From Coffea arabica (taxonomy: Eukaryota; Streptophyta; Magnoliopsida; Gentianales; Rubiaceae): a DNA stretch of 64,000 bases. The translations under genes were made by a program, and so were the position numbers. The notes below the pieces were generated by a model that saw nothing but the letters and a program-made list of their open reading frames with translations, was not told where the DNA came from and did no database searches. Below are positions 1 through 12,073 of this stretch, piece after piece. Location of the stretch: positions 38,154,287 to 38,218,286 of the forward strand of contig NC_092326.1 of assembly GCF_036785885.1 (NCBI RefSeq), given 5' to 3'. How positions within the stretch are numbered: the first letter of the stretch is position 1; each line of letters starts with the position of its first letter.

Positions 1-2
1 GA

Positions 3-77
3 CATGGTTTAATTAGTTACATGTATGATCCCGATGGTGTATGGGCAGAGCAGTTGGTACAGGGCATCTTCTTTTAA
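3..77 (+). CDS. Possible 3' end of an unidentified gene
   Basis: The first 77 bases hold an open frame of 24 codons from the window edge to a TAA at 75-77. Its composition looks coding (Tyr-Met-Tyr-Asp-Pro-Asp-Gly, then Trp-Ala-Glu-Gln), and the sequence turns sharply A+T-rich and stop-rich after the stop. I do not recognise the family. It could be the last exon of a gene lying mostly to the left, or chance. Only the adjoining sequence can decide. Confidence 0.22.
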   Translation, partial: HGLISYMYDPDGVWAEQLVQGIFF

Positions 78-770
78 TAATTGTTGTTTGGTTTAGAGCT
101 TCTATGACAAGTGATTTCAGAAAGAACACTCTTTTGTTTCTTAAGATAGCAGTAACTAGAATAGTTCTAATCCAAAGAATTTTTTTTTATGACATATATC
201 ACATTTTTATATATTTAAAAGATAAAAATTCGTGGGGCATAACTCGGAGACTAAACGTCCCATCCTACATCTTTGCCTTTTAAAACATTAGTTGGAATGT
301 AGTATTTATTGATTAAAATATGTGAGATGGCTTCGGATGTTGCACAAAATTCTTAGTTTTTATGCTTTCTTGCACACACAATTGATTTGCAGCTCACAGC
401 CTATAATTTTGACTTAGATTCTATTTGTTGTGAAATCATTAATTTCTTAAATAGAAAATTTCATTTGTCAATCACTTTGATGCTTTGTATGAATTTTGTT
501 GATATTGTTAAAAGAATATAAAGAAAAGATTTCGCATACGGATTGATCCACATATCTGATCCAAAAATTCTGAATATCTAAAGGTGCAGATATGAATTCA
601 GATAAGAAAATCCTTCATCCGTAATTTGCGGATCGGATCAACATTTAAGCTCGCCGATAAGATATCCGATCCATGTGCACCCCCAATACCTAACCAAGTG
701 CAAATGAGGAAAGACTTATGTTTAGGCATCCCAAATCAACAGGATCGCTTTTTGTTACTTTCAAATTAAG

Positions 771-1466
771 GTCCCATTTGGTAAATGAGTTTTTTGAGTG
801 TTTGCATAAAATTTTACTGTAAAAGTTCTTTTCTTTTTCTTTCCTCTCTTCTTCTTTTCTCTTCCCCCTCCCCCTTTCCCTCCCAGCCGCCGAAACAAGC
901 AAATTTTGCTTTTTCTCTCCCGCTCTTCTCCTTCTCCCTCTCCCTCTCCTCCTTTCTTCCTCTTCCCCCTCTCCCTCCCCCACCACCTCTCTGTCCCAGC
1001 CACCGAACAAGCAGTAGCATATGCAATTTTTTTTTCTTTTTTTGCTTCTTCTCTCCCCCTCACCCACTGCCCTCCCCTTTCCCTAGCTGCAATCTGGTCT
1101 CGTGACCAGATCAGTCAAAGAGGGAGGGGAAGGGTGGCGGGGAGAGGGAAAGGGGGAGAGAGGTGGCGGGGGAGAGGGGAGGAGATGGGGAGAAAGGAGG
1201 AGAGGGCACATGAGAAGAGAAAAAAAAAAAAAAAGAGGTGGCCGGCACTAGAAGAGGTTGTCGTCGAATAGTCTTGGCCAGCGGCAGCAGTGATGGTGGT
1301 TTGAGTTAGAAGAAGAAAGGAGGAAGGGAATTTTTTATATATTTGGGTATTTTAAAGTGTGTAGTTTAAAATTTTTGAAAAGTTTTTTTAAGATTATTGT
1401 AGTTCAAGTTATTAAAAAAATTGGTAGGAGATAAACTTGGCAAAAACTCACTTTGCCAAATAGGGC
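771..1466. mobile_element. TIR element, long form with polypyrimidine/polypurine core (copy A)
   Basis: The left end (near GTAAATGAGTTTTTTG) is an inverted match to the right end (AAAAACTCACTTTGCC), giving terminal inverted repeats of about 25 bp. Between them is an almost pure C/T tract (about 830-1090), then an almost pure G/A tract (about 1110-1230), then a segment with GGCCGGC and GAAGAGGTTG shared with the copy at 13069-13693. The purine and pyrimidine halves could fold on each other. No transposase is present. The long Ser/Pro/Phe- and Arg/Glu-rich open frames here are composition artefacts. Superfamily not determined. Confidence 0.7.
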
Positions 1467-1825
1467 CAAGTTTAAATGATGGTTTAGCATATAATAGTTG
1501 TAATATCCTTCTCATCGGCTACTAAAGTATTACTCCACATTATTGTCGAGGGAGTTTTCCTAATAACTTCAATTCTACATTAGTTAGATTCTATTGCTCT
1601 CGGCACTTAACTAGTTGGATAATTGTTAGCATAACAGCACATTAACAATGAATCGTGGATACAGCACATTGACTCGTGCATTTTTGTTTTTTCAAATGTG
1701 TTACTTTCAGGTGGTCCTGCGAACTGTAAGACAATATTTACAGCAAAAGCACAAAAATGAAAACAAGTCTTTGAAGCTTGGAAATGACTATTCCAACAGA
1801 TAAGCCGCCATCTAATATATATAAA

Positions 1826-2592
1826 GGATAATTTCAGAAACCTCCTCTGAGGTTTGTTATAATATCACTCAATTCTCTGGAAGTTTTTAAAATCTCACTT
1901 ACCTCTCTTGTCAACTTAACAAGACTAAATATTCCTATCAAATGTCACAAATTGACAACATTGCCCTTGCTCTTAATAACTATTTAACCACAAAGCCAAA
2001 ACAAAATAAAATTTTAAAACCAAAAAATGTAGATTAAAAAAGTAAATTGCTAACTAATAATGGTTCATATTTCTTTGTATTGGGATTGTGGTGGAATAGC
2101 AAAGGACGTTGATAAATTAAATTTAATCAAGGTCAACCACTTATGAGGATTTTGGTGAGTAATTAATACCTTAAAAAATTCCCTGCATAGTTAAGTTACA
2201 ATTAAGGAAGTCAAGATATATTTTGGGGAAATATGTTTTAATTCATGGTGTAGTTTAAGTTGTATTGAAAACTAAAATATTCTCTTCATATGTGCTAATT
2301 TTTCAAGGTGTAAATTTTATTTTTGTTTCAATACAACCAAAATAAATAGTTTCCATCAAGAAATTTACGCCTTATAAATTTAACCTTATGTTACTTTTCA
2401 TTGTTGTTATAAATTTCATAAGCAAGATAACATAAGGGTAGTATTGAAACAAAAGTGTTATCTTTCTTGTATTTCATCCAAAGGGGTTAAAATGTTACAA
2501 GAAATATTGATCCAAGGGAGGTAAATGAGATTTTATAAATCTCAGGGGAGTTGAGTGATACTATGAGAAATCTTGGGGGAAAATGTTGTCAA
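1826..2592. mobile_element. Fold-back/TIR element about 770 bp
   Basis: The left arm (GGATAATTTCAGAAACCTCC, then a segment with TATCACTCAA) is matched in inverted orientation by the right arm around 2515-2590 (CTCAGGGGAGTTGAGTGATA). The arms are about 90 bp and moderately diverged, and the centre is A+T-rich and non-coding. A fragment of the same left arm recurs at about 59403-59530. It is a non-autonomous DNA element; the family was not determined. Confidence 0.6.
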
Positions 2593-3370
2593 AACCTACT
2601 GGGATGAAAAAATCAAGAACAGAACCCCTTAGCTGGAAAGTAGGAGTGTGCAAAAAAGAGGGGAAAATGAAGAGGGATTTGTCTAATTAACACTCATTAA
2701 AATATAGTTCAGGTGCTAAATTTTTGAAAATGTACACTTAATTAGGAAAAGTATATAAATGTAAAGGAAAACAATAATTATTAGTATGTATATTCACATA
2801 ATAGCGTGGGTGTAATTAATGTATGTTAACGAATGTTCATTGAATCTACGCTTATTAGAAAAACTCAAATGGGAAAATATATCAGAGTTGATGGAGAAAT
2901 ATTTAGTGCGACTCGCAAGAGTTGATGGAATAGTTAATTTTTGATTAGTCGTATTATTGACCTTTTGATTAAAATTGCTAATAACACAAACCTAAAAATA
3001 TCAGACTCCCTCTTGCTGAATTATTTGAATTCTACGTTACAACGTATTTAATTACACATGATTTGCCAACTGTCATCTCAATCAAATAATACAGTTCAAT
3101 GAATCTCAATAAAATAATGGGCTGAAGCCATGGCATTATTACTAGTTACTACTATGACAGTATCCTTCACTTCCCCTGCTCTTAGATTGCACAGAGTCAT
3201 GGTGGGGAGAATTCACTGCAATTTCCTTGTTGGACTTCTCTTGTCATGCTTTCTATCAGATAGCTTAGCCATGGCATCAAACAACATCACAACTGATCAA
3301 TCGTCTCTTCTTGCCTTGAGAGCTCACATTTCAGTTGACCCTCTACAAATCTTGGCCAAAAACTGGTCTG

Positions 3371-3386
3371 TTTCAAGATTTCATCT
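3371..3386 (+). repeat. 8-bp imperfect direct duplication, footprint-like, breaks the RLK frame
   Basis: TTTCAAGA is followed directly by TTTCATCT. Removing the first copy makes this stretch exactly as long as the paralogue at about 18272-18296 and restores the conserved reading frame (Trp-Ser-Val ... Val-Cys-Asp-Trp). The last three bases of the first copy (AGA) are the complement of those of the second (TCT). Such base changes are typical of plant hAT excision footprints. Confidence 0.65.
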
Positions 3387-4240
3387 TCTGTTTGTGACTG
3401 GATTGGAGTTACCTGTGGCTTTCATCATCGTAGGGTGACTGCCTTAGACATTTCGAACATGGGGCTTACCGGCATCTTACCATCACAGTTGGGAAACCTG
3501 TCATTTCTCATTTCTCTTAACATGAGTATGAACAATTTCCATGGAGAATTGCCGAATGAACTTGCTTGGTTGCACCGATTAAAAGTACTTGACTTGGGTT
3601 TGAACGATCTTACCGGAGAAATTCCTGAGTGGAGTAGTTCATTTCCCAAACTTCAATACTTGTCCCTCAGAAACAACAGTTTCACTGGCCTAATCCCGCC
3701 TTCCATTTCTAACATGTCTGATCTGAGAAGTTTATACCTTTCAAACAACTCTCTTGAAGGTAACATTCCGGGAGAGATCTTCAACATTTCTTCACTGGAA
3801 ATGATTTCGTTGGGAGGTAATCGCTTATCTGGAAGTCTTCCAAATTATATGTGTGGCAATCTTCCGAGACTAAGAGTCATTCGCCTATCAAAGAATGAAT
3901 TGAGTGGTCCAATACCATCAAGCTTAGTCCAGTGTTCAGAACTTCAGGCTGTATCCTTTTCGTTCAACAAGTTTAGTGGAACCATACCAAAAGAAATTGG
4001 GAAGCTGAAGAAACTTGAGGTGATATACTTCTCCATGAACAAATTAGTAGGTAAGATATTAATTTATGGGTCTATGGAGCAAGTAGAGTTAGATGACTTG
4101 TCATCCTTCTACTTCTTCAAAATTTAGATGGTTAATTGCACCTCAGTTGCTAGTCGAGTTAGATGGTTGATTCCATGTCTTGTTCATGCATAGTCGTTAT
4201 AGCTTTCACTGGTTGCATTGCATCTATTACCATAATATGA

Positions 4241-4733
4241 AGGGCAAAATACGCTTTACCCTTGTGGTGTAGCTTATTTTCACATAATCTCTCTATAGCC
4301 CTCATAGTTTGGAGTAAAATATCAAAATAACAAAAATAATCATTCGTAATGAAATCTAGAAAAATGTCGAAATTATCCTTTGTTTAAAAACTAAAATGGG
4401 TGAAGTGATTAAAATATATAAACATAATATGTATGATACTCTAATCCCATATGATTTTATGTTTTATCATATAACCCCTTATGGTTTAGTGCTTTATAAC
4501 CATATAACCCTCTTATATTTTCAAAATATATGCATAACCCCTCTATGATTAATCAATAATTTTTAATTTTATATAGGGGTATTTTTGATATTTTAGTTGA
4601 TTCCGTTATGGAATGCAAATTCCGTTACTCTGATACTTTAATTCAAATCAAGAGGAGGTTATCCATAGCTTTTGAAACTATAGGAGTTATCCAAAACAAC
4701 ACTAAACCATAGGGGTAAAGTGTAATTTGCCCT
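4241..4733. mobile_element. TIR element in intron 1 of the first RLK
   Basis: Ends AGGGCAAAATACGCTTTACC and, inverted, GGTAAAGTGTAATTTGCCCT form the terminal repeats, with further inverted similarity inward. A second member lies at 16938-17404, sharing TTTTATGTTTTA and CCGTTAC segments. Its insertion explains most of the size difference between this intron (839 bp) and the same intron of the second RLK (254 bp). No coding capacity. Confidence 0.7.
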
Positions 4734-7700
4734 AATATAAAACTAAAATTTTGAACTCATGACCAGACCATTGACACCATTTTATTTTATTTTATTTTAT
4801 TTTTGGTCTCTCAATAAAGATATATCCCTTTTCAACTACCATCAAAGATGTAACGTGGATCTTCAAGTTACAATTTTTACATTTTGCAGGTGAAATTCCA
4901 AAAGAGCTTGGAAATTCAACCATGCTCAAATTCTTGGACTTAGCTGATAACCACCTGACAGGTACAACAATAGCTAATTACACATAGATTACTGACTAGA
5001 CGATCTTGCGGTCTAATTCGAAGAACAAGGGTCATTCATGCATATGCTTATTACATTATTGGCAGGCGTAATACCGCGAGAGATCGGCAATTTATACAAT
5101 CTGGAAACACTCAGCTTAGGGTGGAATAACTTGACTGGTTCCATACCAGTAGAGATCTTCAACCTCTCCAGGGTAACATTGATGTCACTCGCAGGAAATC
5201 AGCTTTCAGGAAATCTTCCATCAACAGTGTTTTATGGGCTTCCAAATTTAGAACAACTTTATCTCAACTCTAACTACATTGTTGGAGACCTACCCGAGTC
5301 AATTACAAATTCTTCTAAACTTCTTGTTGTAACCGTGTCTGACAACTTCTTCACAGGCCATATTCCCATTTCCCTCGGTAACCTAAGACTCCTCCAAGTG
5401 CTGGATCTAGGAAGCAATAAGTTAGTCACTGACTTTTCGCATCCAGAGACTAGCTTCATCTCTTCCTTGGCAAATTCCAAGAATCTGAGAACATTAGCTG
5501 TGAATGACAATCCACTGAATGGCATTCTTCCGGAATCAGTTGGGAACCTTTCTAGCTCCCTTGAAAGACTTTATGCATACAGGTGCAATCTCCAGGGAAA
5601 AGTTCCTGATGGAATTGGAAATTTGAGCAGTTTGTTTATCTTAAGCCTGTACGGTAATCAGTTGACTGGACCGTTGCCCATTACAATACAACGTCTGCAA
5701 AATCTTCAAGCGATAGTTCTTTACATGAACAAACTAAACCAACTCAGCCTGGATTACTTCTGTACTTTCACAAAGTTGGGTGCAATAATTCTGGGCCAAA
5801 ATCAAATTTCAGGAGCAGTCCCAGATTGCTTAGAAAATGTTACTTCTCTGAGATATCTTTACCTAAATTCCAACAGATTGAATTCTAGTCTTCCTAGAAC
5901 TTTGTGGAACCTTACAGATCTCTTGTTGCTCGATCTTTCCTCAAATTCACTAACTGGCTCTCTACCTCTAGAAATGCAGAACTTGAAGGCTGCAACAAGC
6001 TTGATTTTATCACTGAATAACTTATCAGGTGGCGTACCAAGCACAATAGGAGATATGCAGAGCCTGGATCATCTTTCTTTGGCACACAACCAACTGGAAG
6101 GTTCAATACCGAAGTCAATTGGTAGTATCTTAAGTTTGGAAACTGTGGATCTATCACATAACTTTTTCTCTGGTTCCATTCCAAAATCACTTGAGAATCT
6201 TAAGTATCTTACAAGCTTCAATGTCTCTTTTAACAATTTAAGTGGCGAAATTCCTCCGAATGGCCCTTTTGCAAACTTCACTAGTGAATCCTTTATTTCA
6301 AATAAAGCACTTTGTGGAGCTCCAAGGTTACACGTCCCACCATGTGTAAGTTTTTCAGCTAAAACATCGGGAAACAAAAAGAAGTTTGTAATCATTTTTA
6401 CTACAGCAGGGGTGATAGCAGTTTTAGGTGCCATGTCCCTGGGATTTGTTTACCTAATATATCGAAGGAAAGGTAAAAGTCCCATAGAAGCAGATATGTT
6501 TACCCAAGAAAGAATTTCCTTCTACAACCTTTCACAGGCAACTGATAATTACGATGAAAGGAACTTTTTGGGAAAAGGAAGCTTTGGATCTGTTTACAAA
6601 GGTACCCTTGATGATGGGAGGGTTGTGGCTGTTAAGGTGTTTGATTTACAATCAGAAGGAGCATTGATGAGTTTTGGAGCAGAATGTGAAGCATTGCGTA
6701 ATCTTCGCCATCGAAACCTCACAAAAGTCATTAGCAGCTGCTCTAACCCTGACTTCAAAGCATTGGTTCTTGAATTCATGCCTAATGGAAATCTTGAGAA
6801 GTGGTTGTATTCCAGTGACTCATCTCTAGATATTATCAAGAGATTGGACATCTTGGTGGATGTTGCTTCTGCACTGCAGAATCTCCACTACGAGTGTGCA
6901 ACACCAGTAGTGCACTGTGATTTGAAGCCTAGTAATGTCCTGCTAGATGAAGATATGGTTGCCCATGTAAGCGATTTCGGCCTTACAAAGCTGTTGGCTC
7001 CAGAGGAAAGCATTGTATACACCAAAACACTAGCCACATTTTGCTATCTTGCACCAGGTATGATTTCTGTTCTGGTTCCCCCCCCCCCCCCCCAACACAA
7101 TTTTTTGAAATTCCAGAATTTCAAAAGCTCATTTACTTTAAATAACATATGGTGAAAAGTACTTGCCATTCTTGTAGAGTATGGATCCGAAGGAATAGTA
7201 TCCCCCAAATGCGATGTTTATAGTTTTGGAATCATGATGATGGAAGTGTTTACAAGAATGAACCCCAACAATGAGATGTTTGGTGAGACTTTGAGCCTCA
7301 GGAGTTGGGTTGTGGATTCTATGGCTAATACATTAGCTCGTATTGTAGATGCCAATTTGGTAAGCACAACTGATCGTCACTATCTTGAGAAGCTGGAGTG
7401 CATTTCTTCCATCATGAAATTGGCTCTAAATTGCACGAAGAAGTCTCCGGCCGAGAGAAACAATATTCTAGATGCTCTTGTGGCACTGAAAAAGATCAAA
7501 ATTCAGCTTGTGCAATATGTGTAATATTTAAGCTTCAGTTTAGATTGTACGCTACTGATTTTTTTTGTGATATTTATGGCTTTGGGAGTAAAATCATATA
7601 TGGTTTGCTGCAACTAGGATCAAATTGTACCAACTTTAAGGGCTGGCCATCATAAATGCAGCATGTTCTTCCTATCTTGACACCAAAGTCTTTCAAGAAA

Positions 7701-8289
7701 ATTTTAAGACTTATTAAATTACTGACAACGAGGTATAAACAACATTTTGTTCAATAAGTAGTTCATCTGCTCCTCTATCAGTTTGGACATGTTAGTATAG
7801 ATAATGCATTTCATGAAATATTAGACTTGTATCAAGCCATAGTCAGAATTCAAAATATGTGGTCAACAAATCAAACCATGCATCAAAGTCTCATTTAGAT
7901 TGATAAAAAAAAAAAAAGCCATAGTTAGATTTATCAAACGTTCATATCATTCATAAGTTTTAGTCTTTCTTAACTTTTTATTCACAACCTGAATATCTAA
8001 TTGTGACTGTTCATCAAGTAAAGTAGGCCAAACGTTCCTAACTAATCCCCCGCTAGGCATAGAGATCATATCATAATAAGTTGGGAATCAAGAGCTTACA
8101 TAAGTGTACAATTGCAATTGCACTTCAGAAACTTTCATATACGACCAACATTATCTTCATATAGCTAAGAAACACAAAGTACACCTATTAATGATGGATT
8201 TTCAAAAAGCTTTTGAAACAACAAATCTAATAAAATGCATTTTTTAAACATAGAGGGCACATTAAGCAACTTACCTCGAAGGATGTGAA

Positions 8290-8420
8290 CCAACGGATGT
8301 TGGTGCAAGTGAAAGGGGTTTGCTTCCCTTAATCATGAGGTATCGGGTTCGAAATCCATGGAAATGAAAAAAATGACGTTGGGAGAGCTACCCCCCTATG
8401 GGGCTTGACACGGCTTAACA
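8290..8420 (+). mobile_element. Probable tRNA-derived SINE
   Basis: An RNA polymerase III-like box A (TGGTGCAAGTG, 8301-8311) and box B (GGTTCGAAATCC, 8346-8357) are about 35 bp apart, normal for a tRNA-like promoter. No cloverleaf can be folded, so it is not a tRNA gene. The 3' part is C/G-rich (about 8388-8405) and passes into A+T-rich DNA. No clear target duplication was found, so the borders are approximate. Confidence 0.45.
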
Positions 8421-10674
8421 GTGATAATATATACATCGTCAGTATATATAAAATTTACCCTATAAAAACATGCTTACTTATCATAGTTTTATGTGTGGAC
8501 TAAATTACTAGTTTAATGAGGTCCAATAAAACCACACAAAAAAATCAGTAGTAAATCTTAAACACGTCCCTAATAACACAAGAAAAAGGAAAACAGCAGC
8601 ATCAGTTTTAAGGTTTTGTCAAAACATCATATCTTTGTAACTGAACACTATGATTAAATGAACAAAAAATTCTGGAAAATGGAAGGCAATTTATGATTCT
8701 CTTCAAAATTTTGAAGCTATAATTGAGGAAAGGAGAAGTAATTCACAAATGTGCCCTGTACTTTGAGCAGAAATCCTTGAATTTGTACGTACCCTTATAT
8801 TGGATTGGACTTGTGTGTCCTGGTATAACCTCGATCCATGTACATATGACTCTTACAGCAAGCAAGAGTTTTGGAAAATGTCCATTAATATTAGGAAAGA
8901 AGTAGCAAAAACACGGGAGAAAAGCGCCTTAACAGTTGTGAAAGATGCTACGTCTGACTTTAGAAATGGAAAATGGTAATTAGTAATCCTTGGAATGTGA
9001 AAATTATATCATTAGACTTTAGCTACTTGTTTTCCCACATTTTCGTCATTCGTGTTACTTATCAACTTCCAATTGGAGTTTTGGAGTTCGCAGGGTGCAT
9101 TATTATTCGTTAAAGAAGAACACAAAAAATAATGCAAAGAAATTATCACTTACGAGGCTATAACTCGATAATTGATGCAGCTAATTTTATGGCTGAAATG
9201 AATGTCCTGCCAAAAATAGAAACTGAAATTTGACATCAATTATTTCACTTTCTAGATAGAGAAAATTTAAGGGATTTCCTTGAAGCGACAAAAATAAAGA
9301 AATAAGCTTAAAAGTCATCAGAAATTCTGAACATTTTAAAGTTTTTTTTCCTTTTTGTAATTGTAATTTTCAGTTTTGCAAATAAATAGCTTTTAGGAAA
9401 TGTCGTGGTATATCCTTATTTATGGGTGCCGTTTGCTAGTACTGAAAATCACTCAGCATTAACCAAAGTATGAAAGAGAATAATGGACCAGAAAGGAATT
9501 TATCTATTACTTCAAAAGAAGGGTAATGACTCCAACACCCTTAGAATTATCAATGATCCAATTTGGTCTCTTAACCTTTAGAAGTGTCTGTTAAGATAAA
9601 TTTCTGAATTTGGTTTTAATTGATCTTGTGGCCAATTTCATTTTTCCCCAAGTACATTTAGTTTGATCCAATTTATAAGGTAGTCAAATTTCTCCAATTT
9701 AGTGGTGTGGATACAATTGCTTACTAGTTTATTAACAAAAAAAAATGATAAAATATCTCTTTTAGAAAATTCTATTTAAGCATATTGTGTTGTAATATAT
9801 TGTTATGAATATTTTCATTTTATTTTGGCTTAGTCAATATATTTAATTCTAGTGACAAATTAATTGTAAAAGATTACCTCATGTAGAATTTACATAACTA
9901 AAAAAATAAACAAAGAAGAAAAAAACACAAACCAGAGTATGGAAATGCCTATTTATTTGTAATTTGGGTTATCTTTATTGTGGAAATTTATCATCATCTC
10001 AGTACTAATTTAACCTTAAGAAATTATTTTCCTATTATGTACTTGACCCCCCAAATTTTAGAATATGAAATTCAAGAGCCATTATTTTCATACATTTGAC
10101 ATTTTTCTCCTGAAAATCACAAAAATTTTATTTACAAATATAAAATTTTTACCTTAAATTTTGTTTTGGTATTTCATTTAATGATATTTATTTGTTAATA
10201 ATATACTATATTTATTATATACCAACCAATGCATGCTATACTAAACTACTTACAAATAGTGTAATAATTTATAACTTAGAAAAAGAAAATTAATAACTTA
10301 TAACTTATGCTGCTATAAAATTAAATCCATCAAAGATGGATTTTATGTAGAATTGGATCCCATTCATGTATCATAAAAAATAGTATTAGAATATTAGATA
10401 ATTTCTTGTATGGCAAATGGTTCGTAATCTTATTAATTAAAGATTAATTAAGAATATATAACCTTGGAAACACATTATTAGGATATCAACCACTTCTATG
10501 ATTATACATCACACCATACTTCACTAATCTACACTCGAGAACCCTATCTAAAACTCTGGATATTGCCAAATATCTTACTGAAATAAAATAAATAATTCCA
10601 AATTACCAAAATAATGCATGGATGGCATTTGAATATAGGCTTTATAGAAAAAAAAAAGTTTCTAGCAAATTTAT

Positions 10675-10888
10675 GGCCCTGTTTGGAAGGTGAGTTTTTT
10701 GGAAGTTTGTCTAAAATTTTACTGTAACTTACTGTAGAAGTTTTTTAAAAAATTCTTGAAATGTATAGATTTTTGAATATTTTGAAGTGTGTAGTTTAAA
10801 AACTTTAAGAAATTTTTTGAGGTTACTGTAGTTAAAGTTTTTAAAAAACTTGTAGCAGACAAACTTAGCAAAAAACTTGAGTTCCAGA
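10675..10888. mobile_element. TIR element, short form (copy B)
   Basis: The left end GGCCCTGTTTGGAAGGTGAG and the right part (AAAAAACTTGAGTTCC) are inverted partners. Internally it has the family hallmarks: CTAAAATTTTACTGTAA, GAAGTGTGTAGTTTAAAAA and GTTACTGTAGTTAAAG. It lacks the pyrimidine/purine core of the copies at 771 and 13069, so it looks like an internally deleted, MITE-sized derivative. Confidence 0.7.
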
Positions 10889-12073
10889 TTATGGGTTGAT
10901 GCACTAATATTTTTACCACCTATTTGGTTCTTACTCGGGAATGATAATGATAATCACTATCAAAAGCCCCCTCAATGACAATGGGTTTTTGGTATTCCTT
11001 TTCACTTGTTTGATTTGTCTCTTCAATGAGAATTTATTTTGATTTTTCTTCTTTTTTCCCACTAATATTTCTTTTCTTTTTTTCTTTCTCAATGTCTCAG
11101 CATCCCATCTGCAAATAATCTATGAACAACCCAACACACCCAAAATCCCAATTTAAATTTCAACACATATTAGAAAACCCAACCTCCAATAAAAAATCCA
11201 AGCCAAAATAAAGTACAATAGAATTATATCAAAACAACAAAAAGCCAAAGAAAAACACAGAACCCTAAACCCAAAAGAAACAAATTATTGACAAGCTTAG
11301 ATAATTCTGAAAACTATAGGCTTACCACTGCAGTCGTGTACTTGGAAGTCCATAAACAGTTAAAGAAAAACGCAGAGAAATTGAAAGTTTCAGTTTTCAA
11401 AGCAATTTTTTGCTCAACATGTTCCTGGCTATTGAATTTTGAATATATGGAGTAAACTAGTCTTCCGGAGAATTTGACAAGAGGAGCTTTGGACTATGAG
11501 ATTAGGTTTGAAAGTTTTGCAAGAAAGATGGAGGAACAAGAGAGAGACAACTGATGAGAGGTGAGAGAGAAGAGAGATGGGAGAATGGAGAGACAAGAGA
11601 GAAAAGAAAAATATATATATTATTTTGGATTTTTTTTTTTTTTGGATGATAGTGGAGCAAAAGTCTCCAATTTGATCAAGAATGGGGAATAAACACTTTT
11701 AGATCTTCCATTATCATAGATTGATTTTCATAGTAGTGTATGAAACACCGATAATGACTATCATTAATGAGCATTCCCATTGAGAACCCCGTTCCTCCAA
11801 CCAAAAGACTGGTTATACTAGTTAAATCTTTTCAAGGCAAGTTACTTTGCACATTCAAAAGTAAAGCAATTATGTACAAACTGCCAACATCCACATCAAT
11901 CTGGTCACAGAAAGTTATACTAAATGATACACATCGCACATTAGCTCAAGATCGTTAGAAAAACTTAACAATTTTGCACTTCTACACTCAGCAAGGAAAC
12001 TGCTATCCTTAAGATCTCAAAGTAGATTCAACATCATTTGTTCTGCACTGACTTTTTATATCAACTTTTAGTT

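Larger units (their letters stand above)
78..3129. other. Intergenic, repeat-rich
   Basis: No gene recognised. It holds two inverted-repeat elements listed separately (about 771-1466 and 1826-2592). At 540-690 a stretch repeats variants of GATCCG/GGATC and probably comes from another repeat. The remainder is A+T-rich without open frames of coding character. The bases just before 3130 are the presumed promoter and leader of the receptor kinase; no clear TATA box can be assigned. Confidence 0.6.
3130..7524 (+). pseudogene. LRR-XII receptor-like kinase (EFR/Xa21-like), frameshifted near N terminus
   Basis: Plasma-membrane LRR receptor kinase related to FLS2/EFR/Xa21 and At3g47570-like proteins, a clade known for sensing microbial ligands. 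Exons: 3130-4050, 4890-4961, 5066-7057, 7178-7524; all introns GT-AG, phase 1. Order: signal peptide, LRRNT, about 20 LRRs, membrane helix (about 6385-6465), kinase. Visible kinase motifs: glycine loop near 6571-6594, lysine at 6634-6636, His-Cys-Asp at 6913-6921 (non-RD, typical of immune RLKs), Asp-Phe-Gly at 6973-6981 and Ala-Pro-Glu across the last intron. ATG 3130 has good context; an in-frame ATG at 3199 gives a signal peptide more like its paralogue. An 8-bp near-duplication at 3371-3386 shifts the frame just before the LRRNT cysteine motif. Ignoring those 8 bp, the frame is open to the TAA (about 1107 aa). As written, the product stops after about 100 residues, or would start downstream without a signal peptide. 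Confidence 0.8.
7525..12073. other. Intergenic, A+T-rich
   Basis: No gene recognised. It contains a probable SINE (about 8290-8420) and a short TIR element (10675-10888). It may also contain a longer element at about 10918-11812, whose ends share GATAATGA/TCATTATC motifs in inverted orientation around an A-rich and GA-rich centre. The motif TCAGTATATATAAAATTTAC at about 8440 recurs in related forms near 14850 and 34375 and probably belongs to another MITE. Short open frames here have no coding character. Confidence 0.55.

Noticed and set aside
690-1271. Several overlapping Ser/Pro/Phe- or Arg/Glu/Gly-rich open frames on both strands
   Set aside because: They arise from the polypyrimidine/polypurine core of a TIR element; no domain, and the same happens at 13130-13687.
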